Shown: positions 1-9,159, numbered from the stretch's first letter. The stretch is DNA of 64,000 nucleotides from Paenibacillus aestuarii (GCF_027789125.1 NZ_JAQFVF010000027.1:124001-188000); one strand, 5' to 3'. The notes: generated from the sequence alone by a model not told the origin. Translations and numbers: made by a program.

Positions 1-1058
1 GGGAATGCCCGGCCCAAAGCCAGATGATTCGAAGCGTTCTCATCGAACAGCGTGTTAAAGAAGATCAGGTTCGAATTCGAAATCGGCGAATCATGCGGTA
101 CGAGCGCGATTTCCCCGAGGAAATGAGCACCTTCATCCATCTCAATCATCGTTTTCAGCGCTTCGTAACCTTGCTCGGCTTCATAAGCCACCACACGGCC
201 ATTCTCAAATGTCAGCGAAAAGTTGTTGATTAAATTGCCTTGATAACTCAACGGCTTCGTACTGCGCACCTTGCCCTGAGTGCCTAGACGGTGCGGCGAG
301 ATGAACACTTCCTCCGTCGGAATGTTCGGATTGAAGTCGAAGTCGCCGGTTGTGTTCGTCGCGGAGCCGCCGCGCCAAACATGGTTGTGCGGAAGCTCGA
401 CAGTGAGCTCCGTTCCTGGCGCGCGGTAATGCAGCTTGCGATACTGCTTGCCGTTGAGCTGCTCCCGTTTGCTGCGCAGTGTGGCGTTATGCGCATGCCA
501 AGTTTCCACGGGGCTGTCCTGATCCGTGCGGGTTGCCTGGAAGATCGCGTCCCACAAGGCGTTGACCGCGGCGTTCTCATCCAGATGGGGGAACACTTTT
601 GCCGCCCATGCCGGGGAAGGAGCAGCCAGGATCGACCAAGTCATGTGATAGGAGCCCATGCTCTCTCTCCATTTGGCCAACAGCGGTCCTGCAGCTTTGG
701 AATAAGCGGCGATCCGCTTGGTATCGACATCTTTGAGCAGCTCAGGATCGCTCGATTCAATGAGCAAGTACGCGCCATTATTGTCGGCGAGATCACCCAG
801 CGCCTGCGCGCGCCAAGTCGGATATTCATGGAAGGCTTCGTCCGGAGCCAGCTTGTATTTGATTTGGGTGCAGATCTCGTCCTGCCATTCGATATGTACG
901 TGTTTGGCGCCTGCTTCGTAAGCTTTCTGGGCAATGTAGCGAACGAGCTGGGGCTGATGAATCGGTGCATGGATCCACAACGTTTGCCCTGGTTGAATAT
1001 TCAATCCGATGCGGACGGCGAGCTCGGCGTATTTCTGCAAATTTGTTTGAAAATCCAT
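1..1058 (-). CDS. M29-family metallo-aminopeptidase, C-terminus off the left edge
   Basis: Broad-specificity cytoplasmic metallo-aminopeptidase of the AmpS/AmpT type, which removes N-terminal residues from peptides. 352 codons are visible from the ATG at 1058, which has GGGAG about 8 nt upstream; the frame stays open to base 1, so roughly the last 60 residues of a family of about 410 are missing. By my translation the residues at family metal-ligand positions are present: Glu250 in the segment NIPTEEVF, Glu316 in FLGEIAL and His345 in ASNHLAL; the last His/Asp ligands would lie beyond the edge. The N-terminal half reads as the usual cofactor-independent substrate domain. No operon partner is visible. 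Family assignment is firm, physiological substrate unknown. Confidence 0.9.
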   Translation of the reverse strand, partial: MDFQTNLQKYAELAVRIGLNIQPGQTLWIHAPIHQPQLVRYIAQKAYEAGAKHVHIEWQDEICTQIKYKLAPDEAFHEYPTWRAQALGDLADNNGAYLLIESSDPELLKDVDTKRIAAYSKAAGPLLAKWRESMGSYHMTWSILAAPSPAWAAKVFPHLDENAAVNALWDAIFQATRTDQDSPVETWHAHNATLRSKREQLNGKQYRKLHYRAPGTELTVELPHNHVWRGGSATNTTGDFDFNPNIPTEEVFISPHRLGTQGKVRSTKPLSYQGNLINNFSLTFENGRVVAYEAEQGYEALKTMIEMDEGAHFLGEIALVPHDSPISNSNLIFFNTLFDENASNHLALGRAF

Positions 1059-1185
1059 CTTAATTCTCCCTTCAATCATAAAAATTGTGAGCAACAGCTT
1101 GCTTCATTGCGGAATGTGTAAATATTGTAAACATTCTGAACTATCCTTAACTTACCGCTGAATGAATGCCTCTGTCAAATTTATT

Positions 1186-1953
1186 TTACCGTTTATTTTT
1201 CATAAAAGAACTCGGGTTCATACCATGCCATTTGCGAAATTGGTTCGTGAAATGGTTGTAGTTCTGGTATCCCACGTCATAGCACACTTCCGATGCGCTG
1301 CGGTCCGTATGCTCCAGCAGCAGAGCGGCTTGTTGAATGCGCATACGGTTCTGCATATCTACGATCGAATAGCCGGTGCTATCCTTGAATAAATGCGAAA
1401 GCCGCGAAGGGGAGAGGCCAACAGCTTTGGCCAGCTCTTCGATGCGTATCTGACTGCGCATTTGCCGGGTTAGCAGGTGGATGACTTCTTCGATCCGGGA
1501 ATCGATTTTGTTGCTCGTTCTTTGCGCAATCACCAGCAGCAATTCCTTCAATGCGTTGCAGCATAGATCATACCAATATTCGCCGCGTTCTCTGGAATCG
1601 CCAATAACTCGTATCAAAGCTTGATAAATCCGCAGACGGACCGATTCACTCTCGACGGTGAATTGCAGCAGTTCCTGCTCGGGCAGCAGATTCGTTTCTG
1701 TCAGTGACGGCGGGAAGTGCGCCCAGACAAAGTCCCAGGTGCTTCCTTTGCGCGTGCCGTATTGATGCGGTGTCCCTGGCTTCAGAAGTGTGACATCGCC
1801 CGCTTGGCAAATGCGCTCCTGCCCGGAAGTGATGAAATAGCCTTCACCGTTCAAGGTTAAGGTTAGCAGCCAATCCTCCATGCCCGAGGGTCGTGCCGTT
1901 ACATATGTATCCGTTTTCAAAAAGTGGTCTGCAAGTATGGTGAGTTCGGCCAT
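1186..1953 (-). CDS. AraC-family transcriptional regulator
   Basis: DNA-binding regulator of 255 aa: an N-terminal cupin-like sensor half (a GEGYFITSGQERI stretch and an LLKPGTPHQY metal- or sugar-pocket signature) followed by two C-terminal helix-turn-helix motifs over about the last 100 residues (SPSRLSHLFKDSTG and the YDVGYQNYNHFTNQFRK signature). I start at the ATG at 1953 because GGGAGAG lies about 9 nt upstream; a longer frame reaches 2070 but begins with non-homologous sequence and has no ribosome site. It is divergent from the PhyH-like oxygenase gene at 2122, its likely target. Inducer not inferable. Confidence 0.9.
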   Translation of the reverse strand: MAELTILADHFLKTDTYVTARPSGMEDWLLTLTLNGEGYFITSGQERICQAGDVTLLKPGTPHQYGTRKGSTWDFVWAHFPPSLTETNLLPEQELLQFTVESESVRLRIYQALIRVIGDSRERGEYWYDLCCNALKELLLVIAQRTSNKIDSRIEEVIHLLTRQMRSQIRIEELAKAVGLSPSRLSHLFKDSTGYSIVDMQNRMRIQQAALLLEHTDRSASEVCYDVGYQNYNHFTNQFRKWHGMNPSSFMKNKR

Positions 1954-2121
1954 TTCCGTGCTCTCTCCCTTCTGCCATATGTAAGTATTATAGGGGGAGA
2001 TCAGGAATGAAAACAACAAAATAGCAGGATTGTGTGAATGAATAGCATATTCGATCATTCCTTGCACCACTTGCAGTCTTTACAATAAAAGTACGAAATA
2101 CGTTGAAGGAGGGGCTCTAAG

Positions 2122-2934
2122 ATGACACTGCAGCTGAGAAAGTTGACGCCAGCGCAAAAGCAGCATTTTGAAACAGAGGGCTATTTGATTGTGAAGGGAT
2201 TGTTTTCAGAGCAAGAACTGGCAGAAATCGATGACACCTTTGAGGCGATCAGCCTGCAAACCATTCCCGGCCATTTTGAGCCCGACTTGCTAACGGAAGG
2301 CCAGATGGATCCGCTCAAGCGCTATCCGCGCGTCATGCATCCACATCGCTTTAACGAGACGGCCAAAAAGTACATGCTGCACGAGCCCGTCATGGAAGTG
2401 CTGGCCGATTTGTATGGAGAGGAAGCGCTCGCTGCGCAAAGCATGTTCTATTACAAGCCGCCGGGCTCGCGGGGGCAGGCGCTGCACCAAGATAATTTTT
2501 ACCTGCGCGTGGAACCGGGCAATTGCATTGCCGCATGGACAGCCATCGATGCAGCGGATGAAGAAAACGGCGGTCTGCTCGTCGTTCCAAAAACGAATCA
2601 CATGGAGATTGTGTGCCCGGATGTGGCGGACAGCCGCGAATCGTTTACGACCCATTACGTCAAGCCGCCGAAAGATGAAAAAGCGTTCCCAGCCATTATG
2701 GCGCGCGGTGATGTGCTGTTCTTCAACGGCAACCTGATCCACGGTTCCTACCGCAACAAGTCGAAAGACCGCTTTCGCAGGGCGTTTATCTGTCATTACG
2801 CCAATGCCTCGGCTGCGCAGATCAGTCATTATTACCGGCCGCTGTACCGCCAAAATGGCGACCCTGTCGACCTGGCAAGCAATCCGGACGGAGGGCCTTG
2901 CGGCGAGGAAGTGAAGACCGCTTACCCGCATTAA
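2122..2934 (+). CDS. Phytanoyl-CoA dioxygenase (PhyH) family Fe(II)/2-oxoglutarate oxygenase
   Basis: A 270-aa non-haem iron oxygenase of the PhyH family. The metal triad is visible as His122-x-Asp124 (LHQDNFYL) and His207 (NLIHGSY), with Arg218/219 placed to bind 2-oxoglutarate. The EENGGLLVVPKTNH segment is also characteristic. Length is normal and there is no signal peptide, so it should be cytoplasmic. GGAGGGG stands about 8 nt before the ATG. It is transcribed away from the AraC gene and followed after 84 nt by the VanW gene. Members act on very different small molecules (lipids, secondary metabolites, phosphonates, compatible solutes), so the substrate is open. Confidence 0.88.
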   Translation: MTLQLRKLTPAQKQHFETEGYLIVKGLFSEQELAEIDDTFEAISLQTIPGHFEPDLLTEGQMDPLKRYPRVMHPHRFNETAKKYMLHEPVMEVLADLYGEEALAAQSMFYYKPPGSRGQALHQDNFYLRVEPGNCIAAWTAIDAADEENGGLLVVPKTNHMEIVCPDVADSRESFTTHYVKPPKDEKAFPAIMARGDVLFFNGNLIHGSYRNKSKDRFRRAFICHYANASAAQISHYYRPLYRQNGDPVDLASNPDGGPCGEEVKTAYPH

Positions 2935-3018
2935 CAAGATTCACATGGAAGCAGCAATCCTTGGTTATACTACCAACAAGCTTTACGAGGACAGGCACCA
3001 AGGATAGGAGAGGTCATC

Positions 3019-3960
3019 TTGGCAATGAGTTTGAGCTTTATCGCGGGCGTTATGCTTTTGCTTCGTCAGAGTCCCATTCAGGAGCAGCATCAACTATGTA
3101 TCGACCATAGCGGCTCCTGTATTCGGAATGTAAAGCCCGCTGACTATACACAGCCATATTCCGGTTTGCCGCTGATCGATGATGGGAAGCTGGATACGTT
3201 AATCAAGCAAATCGACAAAGCGATGTACCGCGCGCCAGTTAATGCTACGATCAATGACAGCGGTGCAATCGTCAAGGAAGAAGCAGGCGTCAGGCTGAAT
3301 CGGGAGGCGTTTCAAAAAGAGTTTTATAAGGCTTACTATGATCCTGCCATCTTTCAGCTAAAACCGCCGGAAATGACGATTTATCCCAAGGTGGACAGTG
3401 AGCTGCTCGCTGCCATTCGCGTTCAGCCGATCGGGTACTATGTGACTTATTTTAATTCACGAAACCAAAATCGTTATCATAATATTACGCTAGCTGCAAA
3501 AGCAATTAACAATTATGTCGTGCTTCCGGGGGAGACGTTCTCCTTTAATCGTGTTGTAGGCGTCCGTACACCGGCACGCGGCTATAAGGCCGCCAAAATT
3601 ATCGTACGCGGCGAGTTTTCCGAAGGGATCGGCGGCGGCATATGCCAGATTTCCTCAACGCTTTTTAATGCGGCGGACCGGGCGGGTTTGAAAATCGTAG
3701 AACGCTACTCCCACAGCAGATCCGTGCCATATGTTCCGCCTGGCCGGGATGCGACGGTGAATTGGGGCGGGCCGGATTTCAGCTTTACGAACAGTTACAA
3801 TCAGCCCGTGCTGATCCGCTCCCAAGCAATGCCTGGGCAGGTCGTCATTACGATTTACACCTCCGAGCTGGTCAAACCTAAACCGCGGCACGTCCCGAGC
3901 GCATCGGAGACGCTGCCAGAAGAAATTCATGCCGGCACGGGCGTCAACATGACGCCGTAA
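3019..3960 (+). CDS. VanW family protein with N-terminal membrane anchor
   Basis: A 313-aa protein with a short hydrophobic N-terminus (about residues 3-17) and a VanW domain over roughly residues 140-285 (NHNITLAAKAIN-like start, VVLPGETFSFNRVVG, EGIGGGICQISSTLFNAA, SHSRSVPYVPPGRDATVNWG). VanW was first seen beside vancomycin-resistance genes, but the domain is widespread in spore formers, often on envelope proteins, and has no proven reaction. The start is a TTG at 3019 with GGAGAGG 5 nt upstream; the next in-frame ATG at 3025 is the alternative. No van ligase or dehydrogenase lies nearby, so a resistance role is not supported. A terminator hairpin follows. Confidence 0.88.
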   Translation: MAMSLSFIAGVMLLLRQSPIQEQHQLCIDHSGSCIRNVKPADYTQPYSGLPLIDDGKLDTLIKQIDKAMYRAPVNATINDSGAIVKEEAGVRLNREAFQKEFYKAYYDPAIFQLKPPEMTIYPKVDSELLAAIRVQPIGYYVTYFNSRNQNRYHNITLAAKAINNYVVLPGETFSFNRVVGVRTPARGYKAAKIIVRGEFSEGIGGGICQISSTLFNAADRAGLKIVERYSHSRSVPYVPPGRDATVNWGGPDFSFTNSYNQPVLIRSQAMPGQVVITIYTSELVKPKPRHVPSASETLPEEIHAGTGVNMTP

Positions 3961-3976
3961 GCCGTGCGGCTCTGTT

Positions 3977-4015
3977 AGCCCTAAAGCGCCCGGGATGGCG
4001 CTGCAGGGCTTTTTC
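3977..4015 (+). terminator. Intrinsic terminator after the VanW gene
   Basis: Two-block stem AGCCCT..AGCGCC / GGCGCT..AGGGCT closed by a 6-nt loop and followed by TTTT. It sits 16 nt after the stop. Confidence 0.8.
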
Positions 4016-4048
4016 GCTTGATACTTGCCGGGCGGGAAAGGTCAATAT

Positions 4049-4080
4049 ATGCATATTTTTGCAAAATATAAGCAATAAAT
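4049..4080 (+). promoter_or_regulatory. Candidate AraC-regulator binding region before uxaC
   Basis: AT-rich stretch with GCAAAATATAAGCAATAA from 4061. A close relative (GCAAAATATGCAAGAAA from 6623) stands before the oxidoreductase gene on the other side of the AraC gene. Shared presence only before these two genes suggests a common operator. Inferred from two copies, no protein evidence. Confidence 0.4.
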
Positions 4081-4154
4081 CGCAAGATTTTTAAGGGAGG
4101 CTCGGCTACAATAGACAGCAGGTTCAACAGGCTCAGAAAGGTGGAAACTTACAC

Positions 4155-5555
4155 ATGAAAACGTTTTTAGATGAGAACTTTTTGCTTACGAATGATACAG
4201 CGGTGCATTTATTTCACAACATTGCCAAGGACCTGCCGATTATCGACTACCATTGTCACTTAAGTCCGAAGGAAATCTATGAAAATATTCAATTCAACAA
4301 TATTACCGAAGCTTGGCTGTACGGCGATCACTACAAGTGGAGAATGATGCGCGCCAACGGCATAACGGAAGATAAAGTGACTGGACAAGCCAGCGATTAC
4401 GACCGCTTCGCGGCATGGGCATCCACACTGCCGATGGCGATTGGCAATCCGCTGTACCACTGGTCGCATATGGAGTTGCAGCGCTTTTTTGATGTTAAGG
4501 AACTGATTAATGAGAAAAATGCGCCGGTCATTTGGGAAAAGGTGAACGCCAAGCTGGCTGAGGGCAATCTGCGTGCCCGCGACTTGATTACGATGTCTAA
4601 AGTAACGGTTATTTGCACGACGGACGATCCGACGGATTCGCTAGAATACCATATCAAAATCAAGGAGCTTCCAGATTTCGATACGCAAGTACTGCCTTCG
4701 TTCCGTCCGGACAAAGCGCTGGAAATCAACCGCGCTACGTTCCGACCTTGGATTGCTCAGCTGGAGCAAGCTTCCGGCATCGCGATCCGCAGCTACGATG
4801 ACTTGCTGAATGCGCTGGAAAACCGCGCGGAGTTCTTTGCTTCCGTTGGCTGTAAAGTATCTGACCATGCGCTGGACTATGTGCCTTATGCGGCTGCTCC
4901 CAAAGAAGAAGTTGCCCAAATTTTCCAAAGCGCTTTGGAAGGACAAGCTGTCAGCTTGGATGATGAAAAGAAATACAAAGCGTTCACCCTGCTCTTCCTA
5001 GGGGGCGTATACAAAAAGCTGGATTGGGCGATGCAGTACCACATTAATGCATCCCGTAACAACAATGGCAAAGCGTTCCGCGAGCTTGGCCCTGATACAG
5101 GTTACGACTCGATCAACGACAGCTCGGTGGCTAGCGCATTGACGGGACTGCTGTCCTCTTTGGCGCTGGCAGAGTCGCTGCCAAGAACGATCTTATACTC
5201 GTTGAATCCGCGCGATAACGAAATTCTGGGTACGCTGATGGGCAGCTTCCAAGGCGAAGGCATCCCAGGCAAAATCCAATTGGGCGCTGCATGGTGGTTC
5301 AACGATACGAAAGACGGCATGCTGCAGCAAATGAAAACATTGGGCAACGTGGGCTTGCTGGGCCGCTTTGTCGGCATGTTGACTGATTCCAGAAGTTTCT
5401 TGTCCTACACGCGCCATGAGTACTTCCGCCGCCTGCTGTGCAACATGATCGGTGAGTGGGTGGAGCAGGGCGAGTTCCCGAACGATGAAGAGCTGCTCAA
5501 GCAGCTTGTTGAAGGAATCAGCTATAATAATGCGAAACAATATTTCAGTTTTTAA
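4155..5555 (+). CDS. uxaC: Glucuronate isomerase (uronate isomerase)
   Basis: Cytoplasmic enzyme converting D-glucuronate to D-fructuronate and D-galacturonate to D-tagaturonate, the entry step of uronate catabolism. The 466-aa length and full sequence match the family: the metal-binding IIDYHCHLSPKEIYEN segment near residue 30, TTDDPTDSLEYH near 155, and the C-terminal TDSRSFLSYTRHEYFRR segment. AGAAAGGTGG precedes the ATG. None of the later steps (uxuA, uxuB, uxaA, uxaB, kdgK, kdgA) is in the window, so the fructuronate or tagaturonate made here must be processed by genes elsewhere. A terminator hairpin follows directly, making it monocistronic. Probably controlled by the AraC protein at 5762-6580. 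Confidence 0.96.
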   Translation: MKTFLDENFLLTNDTAVHLFHNIAKDLPIIDYHCHLSPKEIYENIQFNNITEAWLYGDHYKWRMMRANGITEDKVTGQASDYDRFAAWASTLPMAIGNPLYHWSHMELQRFFDVKELINEKNAPVIWEKVNAKLAEGNLRARDLITMSKVTVICTTDDPTDSLEYHIKIKELPDFDTQVLPSFRPDKALEINRATFRPWIAQLEQASGIAIRSYDDLLNALENRAEFFASVGCKVSDHALDYVPYAAAPKEEVAQIFQSALEGQAVSLDDEKKYKAFTLLFLGGVYKKLDWAMQYHINASRNNNGKAFRELGPDTGYDSINDSSVASALTGLLSSLALAESLPRTILYSLNPRDNEILGTLMGSFQGEGIPGKIQLGAAWWFNDTKDGMLQQMKTLGNVGLLGRFVGMLTDSRSFLSYTRHEYFRRLLCNMIGEWVEQGEFPNDEELLKQLVEGISYNNAKQYFSF

Positions 5556-5561
5556 AATGAT

Positions 5562-5600
5562 AAAAGCCTGTGAGCGAGCGATCGCTTGCAGGCTTTTTTG
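5562..5600 (+). terminator. Intrinsic terminator after uxaC
   Basis: AAAAGCCTG pairs with CAGGCTTTT around an inner GCGATCGC palindrome and runs into TTTTTT, 7 nt after the uxaC stop. About 160 nt of GC-rich sequence without recognisable features follows before the convergent AraC gene. Confidence 0.85.
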
Positions 5601-5761
5601 CTATGCCATCTACGTTTTGCTGCTGAATTTGCAGGATACGCAGGGAGCGGCTTTCAAGTTGCAGCCTTGCTGCCCCGCGTGCAGGGCTCGGCGGACTAGG
5701 CTTTGCGCGGTCGTTCCCCCCGCACTCGCTATGCACCGCGCACCCAGGCCGCCGCTCCTAC

Positions 5762-6580
5762 CTACTTCACTTGGCGCATCAGCTTGCGGCACTCCAGCGG
5801 GGTCTGCTGCGTCACTTGCTTGAAGACGCGGCCAAAATGCGCCACGCTGTCGAAGCCGGACTGCTCCGCAACGTCGATGACCTTGAGCTTCGTTTCACGG
5901 AGCAAGCGCTGTGCCTCACGGATGCGTACATTGTTCAGGTACTCGATGAACGAGAACCCGGTCGTCTCCTTAAAAGCGCGGCAAAAATAGCTCGGGCTAA
6001 TAAAAAACGACTCGGAAATCGACGTCAGCGTCAATCTCGTCCGGTAGTGCTCGTTAATAAAAGCGACGATCTCAAAGATTTTCGGATTCATCGCATGGTT
6101 GCGCGCTTCCTTTGCACTCGTCTTATCGACGAGCCTGGAGCAATAAAGCAGCAGCTGCGTCAGCAGCGCATTACTGCCCAGCTCCCACCCGTTCAAAGCC
6201 TGCTGCTGCTCGCGGAGCATACTGAACAGCAGGTTTTCAACAAAGGTGCGATTGGTGCCCGTTAGCGAAAGGATATGCTGCTTCTGTGTAAAAGGGACAA
6301 GCAAATGCTCAACGGCATGTTCCCCGAGATCGTCCACCAAATCAGCGCCAAAACTGATCAAAATACGCTCATGGTGCTGGGCATCCACATTATGCGTTTT
6401 ATGAAGCTCGTTGCGGTCAATAAAAACAAGATCGCCCTCCTCGATCAAATAGGAGCGGTCCTGTATGAAATAGTACCTTTTGCCGGAAACCAGGTAATAG
6501 ACTTCATAATGGTCATGAAAATGATTGACAGGCATGGAAAAAGGGCCGCTGCGCTGTCGCTCGATCACAAAAGTAGGCAA
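5762..6580 (-). CDS. AraC-family transcriptional regulator of the uronate block
   Basis: A 272-aa regulator with an N-terminal AraC-binding cupin (MPVNHFHDHYEVYYLVSGKR, a HxHxxxE-type sensor pocket, then IEEGDLVFIDRNELHKT) and a C-terminal double helix-turn-helix over about residues 170-270 (ISPSYFCRAFKETTGFSFIEYLNNVRI and VAEQSGFDSVAHFGRVFKQ). It is convergent with uxaC and divergent from the Gfo/Idh gene at 6744. Similar AT-rich motifs stand before both neighbours, so it probably regulates both in response to a uronate or a related sugar. The inducer is inference from context. Confidence 0.92.
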   Translation of the reverse strand: MPTFVIERQRSGPFSMPVNHFHDHYEVYYLVSGKRYYFIQDRSYLIEEGDLVFIDRNELHKTHNVDAQHHERILISFGADLVDDLGEHAVEHLLVPFTQKQHILSLTGTNRTFVENLLFSMLREQQQALNGWELGSNALLTQLLLYCSRLVDKTSAKEARNHAMNPKIFEIVAFINEHYRTRLTLTSISESFFISPSYFCRAFKETTGFSFIEYLNNVRIREAQRLLRETKLKVIDVAEQSGFDSVAHFGRVFKQVTQQTPLECRKLMRQVK

Positions 6581-6620
6581 GGGAATTCACCTCTCGCATC
6601 ATGTAACTCTTTTTCTCATT

Positions 6621-6691
6621 ATAGCAAAATATGCAAGAAAGTGCAGTTGAAAGGTAAGATTTGATTAGAAAATAAGCAAATATTGTATTAC
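6621..6691 (+). promoter_or_regulatory. Divergent control region between AraC and oxidoreductase genes
   Basis: Contains GCAAAATATGCAAGAAA from 6623, matching the motif before uxaC, and a weaker copy TAAGCAAATATTG from 6673. The region is markedly more AT-rich than its surroundings. Promoter boxes are not clear enough to assign. Confidence 0.4.
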
Positions 6692-6743
6692 TTTAATAGT
6701 AAGAAAAGCAGAATACATTGAAACTCGAGAGGGGAAGCCCAGA

Positions 6744-8027
6744 ATGAAAAAGCGTTATGTGTTAGTTGGTACCGGAGGACGTGCTGAGTTTTTCTATGGC
6801 GCGATTGTAAGAGATTTTCAAGAGACTTCAGAGCTGGTTGCTATTTGCGATATCAATCAAACCCGTATGGATTTCACCAATCGTTTGCTCACAGGCAAAT
6901 ACGGATACCATGCGGTGCCTACTTATAAAGCGGATGAGTTCGAAGAAATGATTCGCAGAGAGAAGCCTGATTACGTCATCGTTACGACGGTGGACCGGAC
7001 TCATCATACGTATATCATCAAAGCGATGGAGCTGGGCTGCGATGTCATTTCCGAGAAGCCGATGACTGTCGACGAAGAGAAATGCCAGGAGATTCTGGAT
7101 ACGATCGAGCGTACGGGCCGTCAACTGCGCGTGACATTCAATTACCGCTATGCGCCGCATAATACCAAAATCCGCGAGCTCATCATGGATGGCGTGATCG
7201 GCGATGTCCATTCCGTTCATTTCGAGTGGCTGCTGAACACCGAGCACGGCGCGGACTATTTCCGCAGATGGCACCGGGACAAGCGCAACAGCGGCGGTTT
7301 GTTGGTGCACAAGTCCACGCACCATTTTGATCTGGTGAACTTCTGGCTGGGCACGCAACCGGAAACGGTTTTTGCTTTGGGCGGATTGATGTTCTACGGC
7401 AGAGAAAATGCCGAGAAACGCGGCGTAACCCAATTCTACCAACGCGCGACAGGCAGCGAACTGGCCAAAGATGATCCGTTTGCGCTTCATTTGGATCAGA
7501 ACGATCATCTGAAGGGCTTGTACCTGGATGCGGAGCATGAGGACGGCTACCAACGCGACCAAAGCGTGTTCGGCGACGGCATTAACATTGAAGATACAAT
7601 GGGCGTAACGGTACGCTACAAAAATAAAGCGATTTTGACCTATTCCCTCAATGCTTACATGCCATGGGAAGGTTTCAATGTGAACATCAACGGCAGCAAA
7701 GGCCGTATCGAAATGCGTGTCGTGGAAAAATCTTATGTAAACTCAGGCGGCAAAAAAGAAGACGAAGGCGCGCTGCAAGAAAAAACAATCAAAGTATTCC
7801 CGATGTTTGATGCCCCTTACCAAGTGCAGATCGAAGAAGGCGTTGGCGGCCATGGCGGCGGCGACCCGATCTTGCTGAAAGATATTTTTGACAAACCGGC
7901 TGACGACCGCTTCCAGCGTGCAGCTTCGCACGTGGATGGCGCGATGTCGATCTTGACGGGCATTGCAGGCAACATTTCCTTACGCACGGGCCTGCCGGTT
8001 CAAGTCGATAAACTGGTGAAATTTTAA
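6744..8027 (+). CDS. Gfo/Idh/MocA-family NAD(P)-dependent oxidoreductase
   Basis: A 427-aa dehydrogenase with the N-terminal Rossmann signature (LVGTGGRAEFF, residues 7-17) and the family EKP motif with catalytic Lys105, followed by the RYAPHN and SGGLLVHKSTHHFDLVNFWLG segments of the C-terminal domain. It is longer than a typical 330-380-aa inositol or glucose-fructose oxidoreductase because of insertions after about residue 230 (GRENAEKRGVTQFYQ). An esterase gene follows after 5 nt, so the two are co-transcribed. The substrate is probably a sugar, sugar acid or glycoside; the sequence does not say which. Divergence from the AraC gene and a shared motif with uxaC suggest joint regulation. 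Confidence 0.88.
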   Translation: MKKRYVLVGTGGRAEFFYGAIVRDFQETSELVAICDINQTRMDFTNRLLTGKYGYHAVPTYKADEFEEMIRREKPDYVIVTTVDRTHHTYIIKAMELGCDVISEKPMTVDEEKCQEILDTIERTGRQLRVTFNYRYAPHNTKIRELIMDGVIGDVHSVHFEWLLNTEHGADYFRRWHRDKRNSGGLLVHKSTHHFDLVNFWLGTQPETVFALGGLMFYGRENAEKRGVTQFYQRATGSELAKDDPFALHLDQNDHLKGLYLDAEHEDGYQRDQSVFGDGINIEDTMGVTVRYKNKAILTYSLNAYMPWEGFNVNINGSKGRIEMRVVEKSYVNSGGKKEDEGALQEKTIKVFPMFDAPYQVQIEEGVGGHGGGDPILLKDIFDKPADDRFQRAASHVDGAMSILTGIAGNISLRTGLPVQVDKLVKF

Positions 8028-8032
8028 CTCCC

Positions 8033-9058
8033 ATGTGGAATCCGGATTCGTTCATGGAAGGGCTGTATCGCTCTTTTGAAGCGAAGCGTCATGATAGACG
8101 TCAGGCAGAGAGCGCGGAGCAAACGCGAAGCAGGCTGAAACAGCGCTTGACCGACGCGCTGGCGATTCCGCTGCCTGTCGACGAACTGCGCCCCCGCCTG
8201 CTCGAGCGCGTGGTGCTTGCCGACCACATCCGCGAGCGCGTCGAATTCGGCACGTTCGGCGGACTGCGGGTCCCGGCCTATGTGCTGCTGCCGAAGGGAC
8301 CGCTTCGCGGTAACCCGGCTGTGTTGGCTGTGCACGGCCATGGCTATGGAAGCAGGCAGATCTCCGGCCTGCTTCCGGACGGGACCGTGAACGTCGGCAA
8401 GCCTGACGTTCACGGCAACTACGCGCTGGAGCTCGTGCGGCGCGGTTTGGTTGTGCTGGTCCCCGAAGTGTTTGGCTTCGGGGACCGCAGACTGGCCGCC
8501 GACCTGGAGGCGGGCGAGGTCGGCAGCAACTCGTGCCAGGCGCTGGCTGCGCATTTGCTCTTGTACGGCATCCCGCTCGCAGGCTTGCGGGTGCAGGAAG
8601 CGCTCCGTGCGCTGGACTACCTCGCCACACGGGAAGAGGTGGACCCGCAGCGGATCGGGTGCTTCGGCTTCTCCGGCGGCGGCCTCGTCGGCGCCTACGC
8701 GTCCGCGCTCGATGCGCGCATCCGCGCGACAGTGTTGTGCGCTTTCGCTAACACTTTTCAAGGCAGCATCATGCACGTTCGCCACTGCATCGATAATTAT
8801 GTGCCGGGCGCTCTGGATATCGCGGAGCTTCCGGAGTTGATCGGATTGATCGCTCCACGCGCGCTTTTTATTGAATTGGGGGAGCAGGACCCTATTTTTC
8901 CCGCGATCACGGCGAGAGCGGCAGTGGAGCATCTGCAGCGGACCTATGCCCATGAGCAGGCAGAGGCGCGGTTAGGCGTTCATCTGTTTCCGGGTGTGCA
9001 TGAAGTGAACGGACGTCAAGCCTATCCATGGCTGGTCGAACAGTTATACAATTATTGA
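8033..9058 (+). CDS. Alpha/beta-hydrolase, acetyl esterase / dienelactone-hydrolase-like
   Basis: A 341-aa cytoplasmic alpha/beta hydrolase. The nucleophile elbow GFSGGG places Ser214, with Asp286 (LGEQDPIF) and His323 (GVHEVNG) completing the triad; the oxyanion region is AVHGHGYG near residue 100. An N-terminal cap of about 70 residues resembles bacterial acetyl-xylan-type esterases. It begins 5 nt after the oxidoreductase stop with no separate promoter space. Context suggests removal of acyl groups from imported uronic-acid-containing sugars, but that is inference. A terminator follows immediately. Confidence 0.82.
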   Translation: MWNPDSFMEGLYRSFEAKRHDRRQAESAEQTRSRLKQRLTDALAIPLPVDELRPRLLERVVLADHIRERVEFGTFGGLRVPAYVLLPKGPLRGNPAVLAVHGHGYGSRQISGLLPDGTVNVGKPDVHGNYALELVRRGLVVLVPEVFGFGDRRLAADLEAGEVGSNSCQALAAHLLLYGIPLAGLRVQEALRALDYLATREEVDPQRIGCFGFSGGGLVGAYASALDARIRATVLCAFANTFQGSIMHVRHCIDNYVPGALDIAELPELIGLIAPRALFIELGEQDPIFPAITARAAVEHLQRTYAHEQAEARLGVHLFPGVHEVNGRQAYPWLVEQLYNY

Positions 9059-9060
9059 GT

Positions 9061-9100
9061 AAAGAGCTTGCAGGCACTCATCCTGCGGCTCTTCTTTGCT
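9061..9100 (+). terminator. Intrinsic terminator after the esterase gene
   Basis: AAGAGC..GCAGG pairs with CCTGC..CTCTT across a short loop, followed by a T-rich tract (CTTTGCTTT). Confidence 0.7.
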
Positions 9101-9159
9101 TTATAAACGAATTTATCTGTGCTAACCTGAAAGAGATAGAGTAAGGTGGTGCTGTTTTT

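Noticed and set aside
3019..3960. Vancomycin-resistance determinant
   Set aside because: A VanW domain alone is common in spore formers; no D-Ala-D-Lac ligase, dehydrogenase or dipeptidase gene is nearby.
8024..8953. Minus-strand open frame of 309 codons across the esterase gene
   Set aside because: Antisense to a gene with an intact Ser-Asp-His triad in a GC-rich stretch where stop codons are rare.
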